A stretch of DNA of 64,000 nt from Silene conica. Lineage: Eukaryota > Streptophyta > Magnoliopsida > Caryophyllales > Caryophyllaceae. Shown here piece after piece: positions 11,990 to 25,226 of the stretch. Position 1 is the stretch's first letter. Every line of letters begins with the position of its first letter. The notes below the pieces were generated by a model. It ran no database searches. It saw only the letters and a program-made list of their open reading frames with translations, and had not been told where the DNA came from. The stretch is from assembly GCA_029255685.2 (NCBI GenBank), contig CM055315.2:51675358-51739357 (forward strand), read 5' to 3'. The position numbers and the translations under genes are program-made.

Positions 11990-12539
11990 TGTAAAACCCC
12001 TAGCGGCAGCAAAATGTAAAACATACAAAAGCATGCAATTTTGCGCGGAATTAAAACTTTTAACATGCTTAAACTAACATACGAGGTGAATTACGATAAG
12101 TAAAAATTGTGGAAGAAATAAAACATATATAAGTAAATAAGTTATATACAAATGTCCACATCCCGGGATAGATATCCCACAGGCAATCAAAACTGAAATG
12201 TAAACTAGAGTCTAGCTTACGAAGTAAGGTAAAGTCATATCGATGTAAGGACATCGCTCGCTAGCTCTCTGTGAATCCCCTGGCAAGATCAGCATCAACC
12301 TACACACATGAAACATGTACGCAACAGTCAATGGGGAGTGACTAGAGATTCTCCCAGCCACCTATTGTCATAAACACATAACATGTAATCACATATAAAT
12401 CAACCATACATTCTCCAAAATAAATATAATTATGAGAAATAATCTTTCGTCTATCATTATCTTAAGATACTCAACTCATGTAAATAGATAAAACCACGAC
12501 TCAGGCATATCTAAAAAAACATACATCAACAGTATATAA

Positions 12540-13340
12540 CATTGTACCCTAACTCAGGCAAGTTAAATACAAATCCTTCAGTAGTGTCTAGCACTATACC
12601 CCAACTCAGGCAAGCTAAACACAATCAGCAGTATCCAAGTCTGACCCCGACTCAGGTAAAACTTGGACACAATCAATCAACAATATCAAATCATAAACCC
12701 CAACTCAGGTATGAAAATATATACAATCAGCTAGCATTGATTCAGAGGTCCCGACTTAGACATAACCAATACAAGTAAAGGGTTTAGAGGTGAGTTTAAC
12801 ACATATCCCAATACACGACTCAGTAATGGGTCAAAAGGTGGACTTAACACATATCCAACTACAATCAAATGTCGGGTCCAGAGGTGAGCTTAACACATAT
12901 CTCAACATGCAAACACAAGCAATGGGTCTAGAGGTGAGCTTAACACATATCCCACTGCCACACAGGAGTGTTGGGTCTTGAGGTGAGCTGAGCACATATC
13001 CCAATACCACAGTCATCGTACACAGAGGGTCCAGAGGTAAGCTTAGCACATATCCCAATCATACTACAACCAAACACGTATTAGGTCCAGAGGTGAGCTT
13101 AACACATATCCTAACACGCCACATCCATACGCATACCAGGTCCGGAGGAGAGCTTAACACATATCCCGATACGCGACATACAAAACACATAATGGGTCCA
13201 AAGGTGAACTTAACACATATTCCATCATGCGGCAAGCACACACGAGTCAGGTCCAGAGATGAGCTTAACACATATCCTGACACGCAACACGTACTAGGTC
13301 CAGAGGTGAGCTTAACGCATATCCTAATACGTAACTATAC
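12540..13340. repeat. Minisatellite inside the LARD-like LTR
   Basis: About twelve degenerate units of roughly 55-65 bp, each built around GGTCCAGAGGTGAGCTTAAC followed by ACATATCC and a variable spacer. The early units (12540-12780) are more decayed (AACTCAGGCAAGxTAAAC). Open frames through it are a by-product of the repeat. Confidence 0.85.
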
Positions 13341-13374
13341 ATATATCGACACATGAATCTCCTCAAGGAGGCTA

Positions 13375-14852
13375 TGTAACACCCCATAATTTCGGCTAAT
13401 TTAAAACTTACATTTACATAAATAAAAAAGTCGCCGAAAATACGGGATATTATAATTAATATACAAAGTCTCTTATTACAAATCTCTTTTTGTACAAAAT
13501 CAAATAAAAAGAAGTATTACAAATGCTTTAAATAAAACTTGACTTCCAATAAAATCCTTTTGAACTGCAGCAGCGGAAGTCACCTGAAATAAAATCAGAA
13601 GACAGAAAGGACTACCCCCATGACGAGTAGCCCCGACGGGAGAAAACACGTCAGCCGGAAAGCTGAGTAACAGATAATACCTCAATATAAGCAGAATAGT
13701 TTTTGGTCATGGCGTGGAAACACAGACATGTAAAAATAAAAATAAACATGTAGAATAATAAAAACACTCCCCGGGTAGCTAAACTCACCCTCAAGCTATT
13801 CCATAATATTCCTCGTGTACAATACTCACTTCTCGCCTCCACAAATAATCCATTCTAAAATCATTATACCGTCTCACTCATTACTCTGTCTCATAAAATA
13901 AACTCTAAGTCTCATAATAATACCTCTAAGTAACTCGGATATTGTATTTTAGTTGTCGTTTCTAAGCCAAAGACAAGGGGTGAGTGAACTGGCGGAATAA
14001 GACCGCTAAACAATATTTCCATCTCAATATCGATTCAAATAACATAATTAACCCAATAACCCCGGTCACTCCGGACTGTAAACAAAACCGGCACACAGGC
14101 CACATAACTCAATACCAGTAACCAATCTCAATTTCAATATCAATATCGTTAAGGTTCAAAGAACCGTGCTCAACACTTAAAGTAAAACTTTAAGCTACTC
14201 ACCCGCAAGTCGAATGTCAAAAGAAACGACAACAATAACACAATACAAAAATAACCCATCTCAATATCAATACAGCGAGCCATAGCCATGATTTCTTTGA
14301 CAATTATGAACTAACTAAATAATCATTACCATCAGACAAGTCCTGTACCCATCTTTCTGAATATTCAATAGCAACCTTCGTGCTCACCAAAGTCCAGCCG
14401 ATGTATATTCTCTCCAACATCGAAATCTTAATGTTTCACTAACAATTCACTTGAAGTTAGAAAATCAGAGGTAGATAAGTAAAATTGATAGACAAGTCCA
14501 CCATCATCAATTTGCTTAAGGAAATAGAAGAGACTAGGATACTACGACATATATGTCCATTATTATAAGATAATAATGATGATGTTGTAGATCATGGAGT
14601 ATGATATAAATAATGTAAAAACATGACAGAGAAGGCCATGGTTTCTATTCATGGATTAACAAGAGACAAAGAATAGACGACTGAACTTAAGAGAACAAAA
14701 GACTAATGAATATATGAGGTTTAACCCTAATATATACTCCGTACATCAAACGACCTCAATATTTATTTAGTTTTTATATTAAAATCCAAATATAATATTA
14801 GACCATAAAATAATCTAGTCAAGTAAAAGATTAAAATATTTGGGATATTACA
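13375..14852. mobile_element. Solo LTR, 1478 bp
   Basis: Begins TGTAACACCCC and ends GATATTACA, flanked by the exact 5-bp target duplication GGCTA at 13370-13374 and 14853-14857. No internal region or second LTR is present, so it is a solo LTR left by recombination. A Ty3/gypsy origin is plausible from the termini but not proven. No gene is visible inside. Confidence 0.85.
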
Positions 14853-15224
14853 GGCTATACTTCAACTCATAAGATATTATACCAATATAAGAAACTTATG
14901 GAGGAAGGAAATCGATGATAAAAATAATTACTAATTATAAAATAGGAATATATAACTCATACAATAAGAAGTCGAGAATCGGCTATAATCTTATTTTATA
15001 TAGCATATACTTCACACAGACTAAATAACTTATACGAACTAAATGAGATTCATTCTATATTCTAACGGAAATTAATAAGTTACGAATTCAATAATAAGTT
15101 ATATTTTAACCATACGATTCAATAGAGAAAAGAAATAATCACGACTTAAATAAAAATCATATTATACGGCATGTATTTACACGGGAATCAATACGTCATA
15201 AAAAACTAACGAATCATGAGTTAA

Positions 15225-15798
15225 TGTAACAACCCGACCCGCCACCGTTGTAACACAAACCCAATAAGATGGGTGTTTACTTTTGGGCTCGTTAATTGTC
15301 CTCACTTAAGCCCAAAAGCACAAGGCCTTGTTACTAAGTGGTGGGTGGGAGCTATTATAAACATATCACAATCCTCTCAATCTACCGATGTGGGACAAAT
15401 CTCCACACAAACTCATATCATACTCTTGGGGTGTTACAAACTCCCCCACTTAAAGAATACAACGTCCTCGTTGTGCCTCAAACCTGACCGCAGCCAAGCC
15501 CAGAATCCTCCCCCGCTAGGTGTGTGACCCGGGTACTCCCGACCACAGGCTCACCACACGGTCGCAGGGTCGCTCTGATACCATTTGTAACAACCCGACC
15601 CGCCACCGTTGTAACACAAACCCAATAAGATGGGTGTTTACTTTTGGGCTCGTTAATTGTCCTCACTTAAGCCCAAAAGCACAAGGCCTTGTTACTAAGT
15701 GGTGGTGTGAGCTATTATAAACATATCACAATCCTCTCAATCTACCGATGTGGGACAAATCTCCACACAAACTCATATCATACTCTTGGGGTGTTACA
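15225..15798 (-). mobile_element. TRIM (miniature LTR retrotransposon), 574 bp
   Basis: Two LTRs of 214 and 213 bp (15225-15438 and 15586-15798), almost identical, with TGTAACAACC...GTGTTACA ends. The 147-bp internal region has a primer binding site TGGTATCAGAGCGACC (- strand, next to the right LTR) and a polypurine tract AAGTGGGGGAG (- strand, next to the left LTR). The 5-bp target duplication GTTAA lies at 15220-15224 and 15799-15803. There is no coding capacity, so it must move with enzymes from another element. Confidence 0.95.
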
Positions 15799-16599
15799 GT
15801 TAATCACATGGTTCATTCGGAAAAGAGCTATCACGAATTAAATTAACATTTCGTATATTTTAAACATACTTCATATATAAATTTAACCTGTGTGAGAATT
15901 TAAAATATCAAGTCGTGTTTTAAATTATTCGGAGGTCGATTTAGCCATTTATATATATTTTTAACGTGGTAAATGAATTCAATATAACAGCCACACAATG
16001 ATAGCAACCACACTATATTAATAATGCAAAACACAAACAAGGTGACAAAGGAGAAACAGAGAAGAAGCGGCAATTAGAAGCAGCGTGTAGCAGCCATCAA
16101 CAACCATCAGTAGACAGAGATTAATAATAGAAATTAGTGACATGGCAGCAACAAGTAACGTTCAAGTGCAGCACGCAGAGCAGTGGTTATCAGCAGTAAC
16201 AATAAGCAACAGGATTAGACGACCTAAACAATTGTTATTAATAATAACAACAACAACGCAATATCAGCCCCATACAATGATAACGTTAGCGAAATCAACA
16301 ATTAAATTACCCCTAACAGTAACAGCGGTAGTCCGCAACAATGCAGTCCAGAACAGAGACTACAGCATCCACTACAACTAGCAACAGCAGCGTCTGTAGC
16401 AACCAGCAGCAGCATCAACCCATAGAGCAACTAAGTGGCAACAGTAGTAATTACACAATAACAACAACGAAAGAAACAATATACCACAACAGGAAACAAC
16501 ATTAGAAGATGTAGAAGGTTGTCACATCTCTAAGCAAATAGGGGCAACAACTACGATAGAACTAGGACAGAACAGTAGCAATAGACTAGCCACGGTACA

Positions 16600-17383
16600 T
16601 GATGCGTGCCTATTTTATACACTTTTTGGCATCAATTAGCACGCATTTTCATGTACTTTAGGTCCCATTCTACCCCTTTTTCTGCTTCTTGGTTTATCTC
16701 TTGTTGTTTTGCGGGAATTATGCTAAAGTTGCGGAAACCGAGCTTTCCTCGTCCAAAGTAGACTACTTTTAGAAGATGGAACAAAGTCAAGGAGTCCCAT
16801 GGCCTCAGATTTGCAGTTTTGTGCTGATAAGAACGTTAACCGAGGGAAAAACAAAGGGCAGAAGCAAAAGAACCACAAAAGAAGCAACCTGGTCTAACAG
16901 GAGCTCGATCGAGCTCTGGCTTTTGCTCGATCAAGTGGATGCAGTAGAAGAAACACTCGATCGAGAAGTCTACAGGAAGGACAATGATCTCGACGATTTT
17001 GAAGCTACTCGATCGAAGGGTTGCAGGACCATTGTTGCTCGATCGAACGACTTTTGAAGAATAGTTACTTGATCGAGTGATTCTGTCACTCGATCGAGCA
17101 ACTCACTTACTGCACCGGATTCAGTATTTCGCACTTTTAGGTTTGAGGATTAAGCAGGTAACCTAATCCCTATATAAGGATTAGGTTAACACAAATCACT
17201 CATTCTATCATAGTTAGTCACTATCAAACACTTTTCATCTAATCATTTAGGAGCTTTATCATTTTCATACTTTTCACTTAGCATTTCACATTTCAACAGT
17301 AGCTTTGGTCATTTTAATCTTTTTGTTCATTCCGGATTCCGTTCATCATTTCCTGCTAGTTATTGTCATTTTAATCTTTTCGT
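16600..17383. mobile_element. Partial LTR (Ty3/gypsy type suspected)
   Basis: Begins TGATGCGTGCCTATTTTATAC, the kind of start seen in Athila/Tat-type LTRs, and has a TATA-like CTATATAAGG at 17170-17179. It stops abruptly at 17383, where the tandem array begins, with no CA terminus. An open frame at 16776-17057 looks incidental. The family assignment is from memory of LTR starts and is tentative. Confidence 0.5.
16901..17103. repeat. Cluster of CTCGATCGAG motifs
   Basis: Three exact copies of the 10-bp palindrome CTCGATCGAG and at least four one- or two-base variants (CTCGATCAAG, CTCGATCGAA twice, TTGATCGAG) within about 200 bp of the partial LTR. Confidence 0.8.
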
Positions 17384-18071
17384 TAGAATTTAAATAATTT
17401 AGGGGTACAACGTAGAAAATTGAAAAACTCGAGGGTACACCGTAAAATATCCCAAAATATAATTAATACCTAATGAATCATAAAATGATGAAATTGTTAC
17501 CATCTTGAAACTTTCGTTAGCAAAATCACTCTTCTATAACAAAAAATCATAAAAAAATATGTCGAATGTTCTTTGAAAGACAAAGAAGAACACAGTCTAG
17601 GTTCATTCATTCAAATTGTTAATTCCTAAAGTTCGCTAACATTTCCGATTTTCCGTTTATATATGGTAATAGATTATTACCACAAATAAAATTTTATATT
17701 TATTTTATTATTATAAGCTATAAATCGTCTAGTTAATTTACATAAAAAAATTAATAGTTGTATTTCATGCGAAGATACTAAGCATCATTACTATATAATT
17801 AATTAAAATAAGTCATCAAAAACACATAAAAACATCTAAATCTTTTTAAACCGATTATAATAAATGAGTAACCTAACACACAAATCGTTTATTTTAGGTA
17901 ATAATCGATATGAAACTAAAGTTGGTAAAATATGAAAGAAATTAATAAAACATCACAATGTTTATTCAAAACATATATTCGTAGTAGTCAGATTGGTAGA
18001 CAATTTTCTGTTTCGAAAAGCTAATAAATAATTTGAATTAATAAATTTGGTACCATATATTTGCGTAGCTA

Positions 18072-18078
18072 TATAAAT
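18072..18078 (+). promoter_or_regulatory. TATA box of peptide gene copy 1
   Basis: TATAAAT lies 76 bp before the ATG, followed by the palindrome ACACATGTGT. All six copies have the same arrangement, which supports the choice of start codon. Confidence 0.6.
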
Positions 18079-18793
18079 ATCATACACATGTGTACATTAC
18101 GTTTCACAAAAAAAAATTATAATAACAAATAAAGACATAGTACATTTGAAAAAATGGAGTTTCTTATTTCATTGAAGTCAACCATGTTCCCTGCTCTAAT
18201 AATTTCATCAAGTTAATTACTTTTTCTATTTATTTTTATGCATTTTCTTTATTAGCAACTTCAAAAATTTTGTATATGCTTTTATTCTGTGACCTTTTTT
18301 ATAACAGTTTATCATTTATTTAAAGAACTCAAAGTTTTTGAAAAATTAGAACGCGATTTTTATTCGTTTTTCAATTATTACTAGTTATTTTTCACCTAAC
18401 TTTTATATAATTCAGAAATATTTTGTTATCCAAATTTATAAAAGTACGATCTCACTTTCTGTAGTACAAAATCATAATTTCATTGGTTTACATATTGAAA
18501 ATGTAAATAGTCTTACGCAAGTGTTATATTGTATAAAATTGTTTTTTACTTTTTATAAAAAAAATCATACTTATTAAAAAAATATATCGGTTTATAAATA
18601 TTAATTTTATTATTGCAGGCTTGTCATTTTTTTCAGTGAAGTGGATTCGAGTTCGTTGAATGTTGTTCGAGCAAAAGAAAATATCAACACGAACATTATA
18701 ATTACTATAAAACCTTGTACACAAAATAGTGATTGTACTTATTATTCGGCTCAATATTGTAACCCTACAAGAAGATGTTTTGGACGTTGCCTA

Positions 18794-21700
18794 TGTAAAA
18801 CCCCTCGTGAAAGCGGAAATATAAAACATACAAAGTACTAAAAATGCAGCGGAATTAAAACTTTTTAACATAACTAACATGCGAGGTGAATTAAAACTGA
18901 AACTGAAAGTAAAATATAAATATACAATCAGCCTGGGATGGCACATCCCTACACGCACTCAAAACTGAAATGTAAACTAAGTCTAGCTAACGTTAACGTG
19001 TAAGTCAACCGATGAATAGGATCATCGCTCGCTAGCTCCATGCAACCCTCTGCCAACCACCTGTCATGTACCTACATACATGTAAACATGTACGCCACAA
19101 TCAGTGGGGAGTGACTAGAGTTCTCCTAGCCACCTTTTGTAACGACACGTAACACATAAATACAAACAGAATACTCCAGCATATATAAACATGTGAAGTA
19201 TAAAATCTCCTCATCTGAATCTCATACTATCATGTAATCACTAATGCACGGCTCTCAACCAACTTCGGAAACCATTTGGAAAGAGAGCCGGTTTCCCTAC
19301 CGGTTGTCCGGTCGGGGGGTCTTTCAGTCCTAACTATTTACGAAACTGACTAAAGAGTCATCCAATGCCTTGGATGAACAAAACCAAAGTCAAAGTATCA
19401 TACTCATCAATATCAAAAGCTATATCTGACACAGTACCAACTCTAGGCAAGCAGATAAAACTCAGCAAGTATAAGGTTCAGCGGTGAACTTAAGACATAA
19501 CCTAAATACCAATCATTCAGCAAGTATAAAGGTTCAGCGGTCAACTTAAGACATAACCTAAATACCAATCATTCAGCAAGAATAAAGGTTCAGCGGTCAA
19601 CTTAAGACATAACCTAAATACCAATCATTCAGCAAGTAATATAAATGTTCAGCGGTCAACTTAAGACATAACCTAAATACTAATCATTCAGCAAGTATAA
19701 AGGTTCAGCGGTCAACTTAAGACATAACCTAAATACCAAATTCACAAGCAAGGACTCAGAGGCCAACTTAAGGCATAGACCTGCTAATCAACAAGACACT
19801 AGACTCAGAGACCAACTTAAGGCATAGACTAGCACCCAATAAGTAAAGAACTCAGAGGCCAACTTAAGGCATGTCCCTTTACTGCATCACAAGACACTAG
19901 ACTCAGAGGCCAGCTTAAGGCATGTCCTAGCATCAGCATCTGCACTCCGGGTAAGGTGTTACGACCTGACTGCCCCGTTGTGCAGCTACTCTACTCGTCA
20001 GACTCAGAGGCCAACTTAAGGCATGTTCCAACGCGATCACAAATAAACATGTCTGGGCTCAGAGGTCAGCTTAAGGCATATCCCAGACACGACAACCATA
20101 CACATATAGGGCTCAAAGGCCAGCTTAAGGCATATCCCCATATATGACAACAAGCTCACGTATTAAGCTCAGAGGCCAGCTTAAGGCATACCTTAATACG
20201 CATCAATACAATATCATCCAAATATAGAAACTAATCTATAGTTCTACTTTCTTATACTTCTAATCAACACTTAATTGATCCCGTGAACTAAGTTGAGGGA
20301 GAGCTGGTTTCCCTTTCGGTTGCCCGACCGGGGGGTCTCTATCCTCTCTCCATTCCTGAACCCATTAGAGTGCCGCCCGAACCTCGGGGACCTCAAACAC
20401 ACATACAAGTATAAGAGAAAGGCCAATTTCGATTAAGTTATATCTAAACAACTACTATATACTAAAATATCTTAGTCCAATGAGAAATATTAACGGACAC
20501 TTAAGAATCCTAACTTTAGACGAGTCACTAACTACTTTACTAAATCTTACCTAGTTCAAATATATTTTACTAAGTATTTAATTACGTTCTAATTAACCGG
20601 TTTAACCGATAAAGGAAAATAACACGATTTAATTTAAATTAAACTTCAAATAATATTACCTATATTTTATACGGGAAAATTGACTAACTAATTAAATTAT
20701 TTCGACTTGCTTCTAATAATAAAACCGTAACCCATTACTAATTCGTAACGATTTCTAACGTATAAAATTTAAACGTAAACAAGCTAGCAAGCACGTACGT
20801 AAACTAATTAATTCAAGCAGGCTAGCAAGCACGTACGTAAAATAATAATAAATAAATCAAATTCATAGTAAACCAAAACCAAAACCAACGTGCATTGATT
20901 ATAACACAAATTGTACGCGGCACAGCGCTGCAATTGCTTTAGTAGTACGCAGCATAGCGCAGGCTACGCACCCCGGACTGCACCTTCACTAAATTTCGAC
21001 AACAACACAATACTCCGACAATTCTTTTCGTAAAGCTTTGAGACGGATTTATACACGGACTATACATCCTACGCAGCACGTAAACCCAACAAATCTCAAG
21101 TATATCTCAAACACAATTTTTGAACAATTAAAACACGAATTAAGAACAAACTTTGTATTCGTCTTAAGAACTTAAAATCTGAAAAAGGAACAATGCTTGC
21201 ATATGAACATGTAAAACTTCAACCAAATCATGTGAATCTCATATAAATCATGTTTCCTAACATAAACCTAAACTTAAACATCATCAATGACCCAAAATCA
21301 GAAACTTTAATCAAGAACACAACACAAAGAATGCTATTTTAACAAAAAGGCCGAGTTTCTCATAATCGTCACCTTTAAAGCGGGTTAAGCTCCTAAATCT
21401 TCTTCAATAACGTAAGTATCAACCTCCGGGTCCTCTAATCGAACTCCTACAACAACAAAAACGAGAATTAAGAGCTTGAGACGAAATTTGGGTAAAACAG
21501 CCCATTTTTCGAAGTTGATAAAATTGAAATTGAAAGAGATAGAAGGATTGAAAATCTCGAGAGGATTCCGAAAATATAAAATTTACCTCGATACGAGTTC
21601 GGGAAGGGGTCGAAATGTTGATTTTGAGCTTGAAGGAAAAGATGAAAATGGTGTGTTTGGGTTTACAGTGGAAATGAAATGAGAAGGAGGAGATGTCGAT

Positions 21701-21951
21701 GGATGGGTCTCATGTAGGGTTTAGGTTGTCCTTTTTACTTTTACTTGAGTCAGGTTTATTGTTTTTGTGAAACGGATTCAAGTCGGGTTTGATTTAGCCA
21801 AGTTATTTCGTCTTAAGGACTTAAGGTTCTTAAGACGGATCTTAACGGAAGTTTAAAAGTAACATTACGATTTATTATTAAAATATTATTTTATTCCGTA
21901 AAATAAATTAAAACCTTTAAAATATAATTTACGAAAATGCGGGATGTTACA
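18794..21951 (-). repeat. 3' LTR of the LARD
   Basis: 3158 bp, from TGTAAAACCCC to GGATGTTACA on the + strand. It contains a minisatellite at 19460-20200 and two GGTTGxCCGxCCGGGGGGTCT segments near 19300 and 20325. No coding sequence is recognised; the open frame at 21476-21682 is repeated in the other LTR and has no known similarity. Confidence 0.93.
19460..20200. repeat. Minisatellite in the LARD 3' LTR
   Basis: Two related blocks. At 19460-19740 there are five units of about 56 bp around GGTTCAGCGGTCAACTTAAG. At 19750-20200 there are about eight less regular units around GACTCAGAGGCCAACTTAAG followed by GCAT. Confidence 0.9.
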
Positions 21952-24900
21952 ATCACCCCATCTTTCAAAAAGTTTCGTCCTCGAAACTTGAAGACAGAAA
22001 TAACAACAAAAACAACTCTAGTTATCAAAACGTACTGCCCGGTTTATGGCAACCCAAAAGTTTTAACTTTCGAAAAGGGTCTAAGGCACAAGTCTTGTCA
22101 ATTGACATTGGGATTCTCGTTAGGTATTCAAGAGTCCGGCATTCCAAATCTGCGACAAGTCCCAAAATTAGATCAATAAAAGTTCAAAATTTAGATCAAT
22201 CCGGTGTCGGTAAGCATAGTTCAGGTTATCAGACGTCTCCAATAACGAGTTCAAATGACAAATCGACGCTGAGATCAATCAAATTATAAATAAATCAGTT
22301 CTTTTAAAACCAAATTTCCCAAATTAAATCTTTATTTTCGATTCCTCGAAGAGTAAAATTGCAACAACGACAAAAGGTTACTTTCAAGGGAGCAGTTTCG
22401 AATCCTCAAAAGAGTTACGATTTTCCAAAAACTACAAACTTTAGGGTTAACAATAAGGAACAAATTCCAAAAACAGTCACCGGGAGCGCAGAAACGATCG
22501 TAGAGATTACTTTCGACACGAAGGATCAGAAGTTTCAAGTGTCACAACTGACAGAACATACGAGGAAGGATTAAAGGAACGAAACGACCAGGTTAAAGGT
22601 TAAAGAGGACGGTAACTCTTGCCAAACATGGGTACACTAACCGCTCAATCCATAATCAAAACATCGTTACAACGATTCCTAGTATATCCCAAGAAGACAA
22701 TTCCAGTGATCTCTGGACTCTCAATGGCTTCACGATCCCTCTTACCATTATCTCATCCACAGAACAAGGTATTCCTCAACAAGAAGGCTTTCAAAACTCT
22801 GGACCGGGATTCTAATATCATAACAACGAACCTCAAAACCCAAGATATGGCATTTGTTATCGTATAACCTTAAATTTTGACAGTTTGATCGCAGCAAACC
22901 TATTCCACAAGGTTCGATATCTTAAATTCCCAAATTTTATTATCACCATGAACATTCGAAACAAGATCTTACTAAAGTAACAACTTCTAAATCCTCTGAT
23001 TTCAACCATTCACCAACAATATACATCTCAAAGAAAGTCACAAAGAAGTAACAACTTTCACTCTTATAGTTTCCATAAGACTTAGGCATTCACATTCCGA
23101 GATTCCTAAATTGATAGTTGTGAACACTTATAAGTTTCAAATTTATATTCCATAATTACCTCAAACATCAACGGTTACCTGTAAGTACATCAATAGGCAA
23201 TTGCCGAGGTTCCATAAGTAACTCAAGGTCAACATTCAGTCAGCTCTATAAGTCCACCTGTAAATGTCTCAATACTCTCACACAGTTACCAATAACTCTC
23301 ATTCCTCAAGTAAGTGATTCTTCCTGCGATTAAGCAATTCCTCAAGATCCAGTAGTACTAACTTACCCCATTCATCCATTTGACCACATCATCACGATCT
23401 AAGGCACATTCCTCTAAATTTATTTATAACTCCAAGCATTCTATTCCAATCCTCAAATGGTGCTTAGAAATCTACAAAGATCACTTACACGCGATCCATC
23501 TAACATGGACTCTCAAGACGGCACACTGTCCAACATCGCCCGAACATTATTCTCACCAACTCTCTCAACCAAATCCTGACAACGATGAACCAAGCATTCC
23601 TCAAGGTATGTATCACTACAACGAGAACGAGTCAATCTCGCCACCATTCTATAAGAGAGGGAACAAGGCTCACAGAAGAGAAGATCAGATGAGATACGAA
23701 CTTTAAGGGCAAACATGATACAGATCTCGAGAGAGTCCTAAGAAACGACTCGAGGAGCAACGAGATGACCAGGTAACGAACTTTAGGCTATGGACTCCAA
23801 TAAAATTGAAGCCATGACCAGAAGGAGAAGCAAAGGAGAGGAAGGGAGAGAAGCGATATGAAAGAAACGATTACGGACATCTCCCAAGGTGCGGGTCTCT
23901 CACTATTCTCACGGGGTTCTCACTTCTTACTTTCCATATCAAGTCATTCAATTATCGGTTCTCACGAACAATTCCTCCAATGATTTATATACCCTTATCT
24001 TTCAACTCTAAACGGTATCATCATTATAACTACCTATTCCCAAAAGTTTGAGATGTCTCATCTCTGCTAGTCCCTCAAATGACAATTCAATAACACTTTT
24101 AGGTTATCACCCTTATATGCTATATCCACTTTAGTTACCTTACTGTCCACAAGTTAGCAATTTTTAAACCATTAAGTTTTTCCGAACTTACATCTCTCAA
24201 TGAATTACTTTATTCCATTCACAAACTGGCGGTGCATCCTCAAGTTTCTCTTAAGTTTTTCAATAAATAAACACTAAGATTTATTAAGCAACGTAGGGTC
24301 ACATAGTGATTCACTTCCTCTAAGCTTAGTCAACCTCTTCGAGTATTCCACTATTATAGCAAATGATTCGTATTCCTCAACAACGAGCCTTTCTCAGCTC
24401 AATCACTCGCCTAAGTCAATTGACACTAACTCACTTTACTCATCTGTTCTTTTTCATTAGTATCTTAAGCCCATTCTTCTAGTTCGCTCTATATCCTCAA
24501 TTATCTTATCTAACTCCTTAACATTACACTACAATCCACAAACTTTCACGATCTAAGCATGGTTCTCAAGGTTAGGTTCCACCGAATACTAAGTATACAA
24601 CTCAACCTTCAAGCAAGTATCCTATCAGTCACCTTTTACTCTCCCAATTGGATAGACAACTAGACCCTTGGGTCACCAAAACATGTCTCTCGATACCTCT
24701 TAAGTTATTCCTCAAATAACAATATTTCTCATAACACAGCTTACGGTTGTCCTAAGACTAGTTCCTCCAAATCCATTAAAGGAAAGATTACTTAGAGGGC
24801 ACCTTAAGAAAGCAAGTAACGAGGTTAAGCTGAAAAGATATGAAGATCCGTTCAGGTGAGATAGACAGATATTCTAGAAGAAGGATTTGCATTCGGAGTT

Positions 24901-25226
24901 ATCAAAGAAGGTGATGCACAAAGGAAGAGGAGTATCTTCACGGTTCAGAAGCATTCTCCAACAATACCACGAATCCTCTATCTTTGGTAGAAATTCCGAT
25001 CTCCACCGCCAAATGGATAAGCCCACGGTTCGTCGATCGGGAGGTATAAAAGTGAAGTCAATGACAATCAATAAACACGTTAGAGCCTAATAAGAGCAAT
25101 CACAAAACAGACTACAATATAACTCCTTAAATCTAACCCATCTCTCATTCATTATTTAGTTATATGGTCAAGTTAAGGTTGGGGGTCACATGAGTGCGTC
25201 GGGAGCAATAATGCTCTGATACCAAC
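21952..25226 (-). other. Internal region of the LARD
   Basis: The polypurine tract (GAAAGATGGGGTGAT on the - strand) adjoins 21951, and the primer binding site TGGTATCAGAGCAT (- strand) lies at 25211-25224. The rest is a long sequence without long open frames on either strand; I found no protease, RT, integrase or zinc-knuckle motif. Short frames (for example 22619-22867 and 23380-23706) look accidental. Confidence 0.8.

Larger units (their letters stand above)
11990..16599 (-). mobile_element. LTR fragment related to the LARD element, with nested inserts
   Basis: It begins TGTAAAACCCC and then follows the same order as the LARD LTRs at 18794 and 25227: GCGGAATTAAAAC, ACATACGAGGTGAATTA, CATCGCTCGCTAGCTC, CACAxxCAxTGGGGAGTGACTAGAG, then a minisatellite. 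It is clearly diverged from them. It inserted into the copia gag fragment at 11989. A solo LTR (13375-14852) and a TRIM (15225-15798) interrupt it. The part after 15800 (with CAACAACAAC-rich sequence at 16100-16500) has no gene that I can support. The true right end is not identifiable; I stop it where another LTR begins. Confidence 0.65.

Noticed and set aside
13093..13356. 87-codon frame with repeated ELNTYP motifs
   Set aside because: It is produced by translating the minisatellite; the opposite strand is open too for the same reason.
15225..15798. Cassandra-type TRIM with 5S rRNA-like LTRs
   Set aside because: The LTRs do not contain a recognisable 5S rRNA promoter or gene sequence.
16142..16381. 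79-codon frame rich in N, Q and T
   Set aside because: Arises from CAACAACAA-rich low-complexity sequence in an LTR fragment, with no supporting features.
21476..21682. 68-codon frame repeated at 27919
   Set aside because: It is present twice only because it lies in both LTRs of the LARD; no similarity is recognised.
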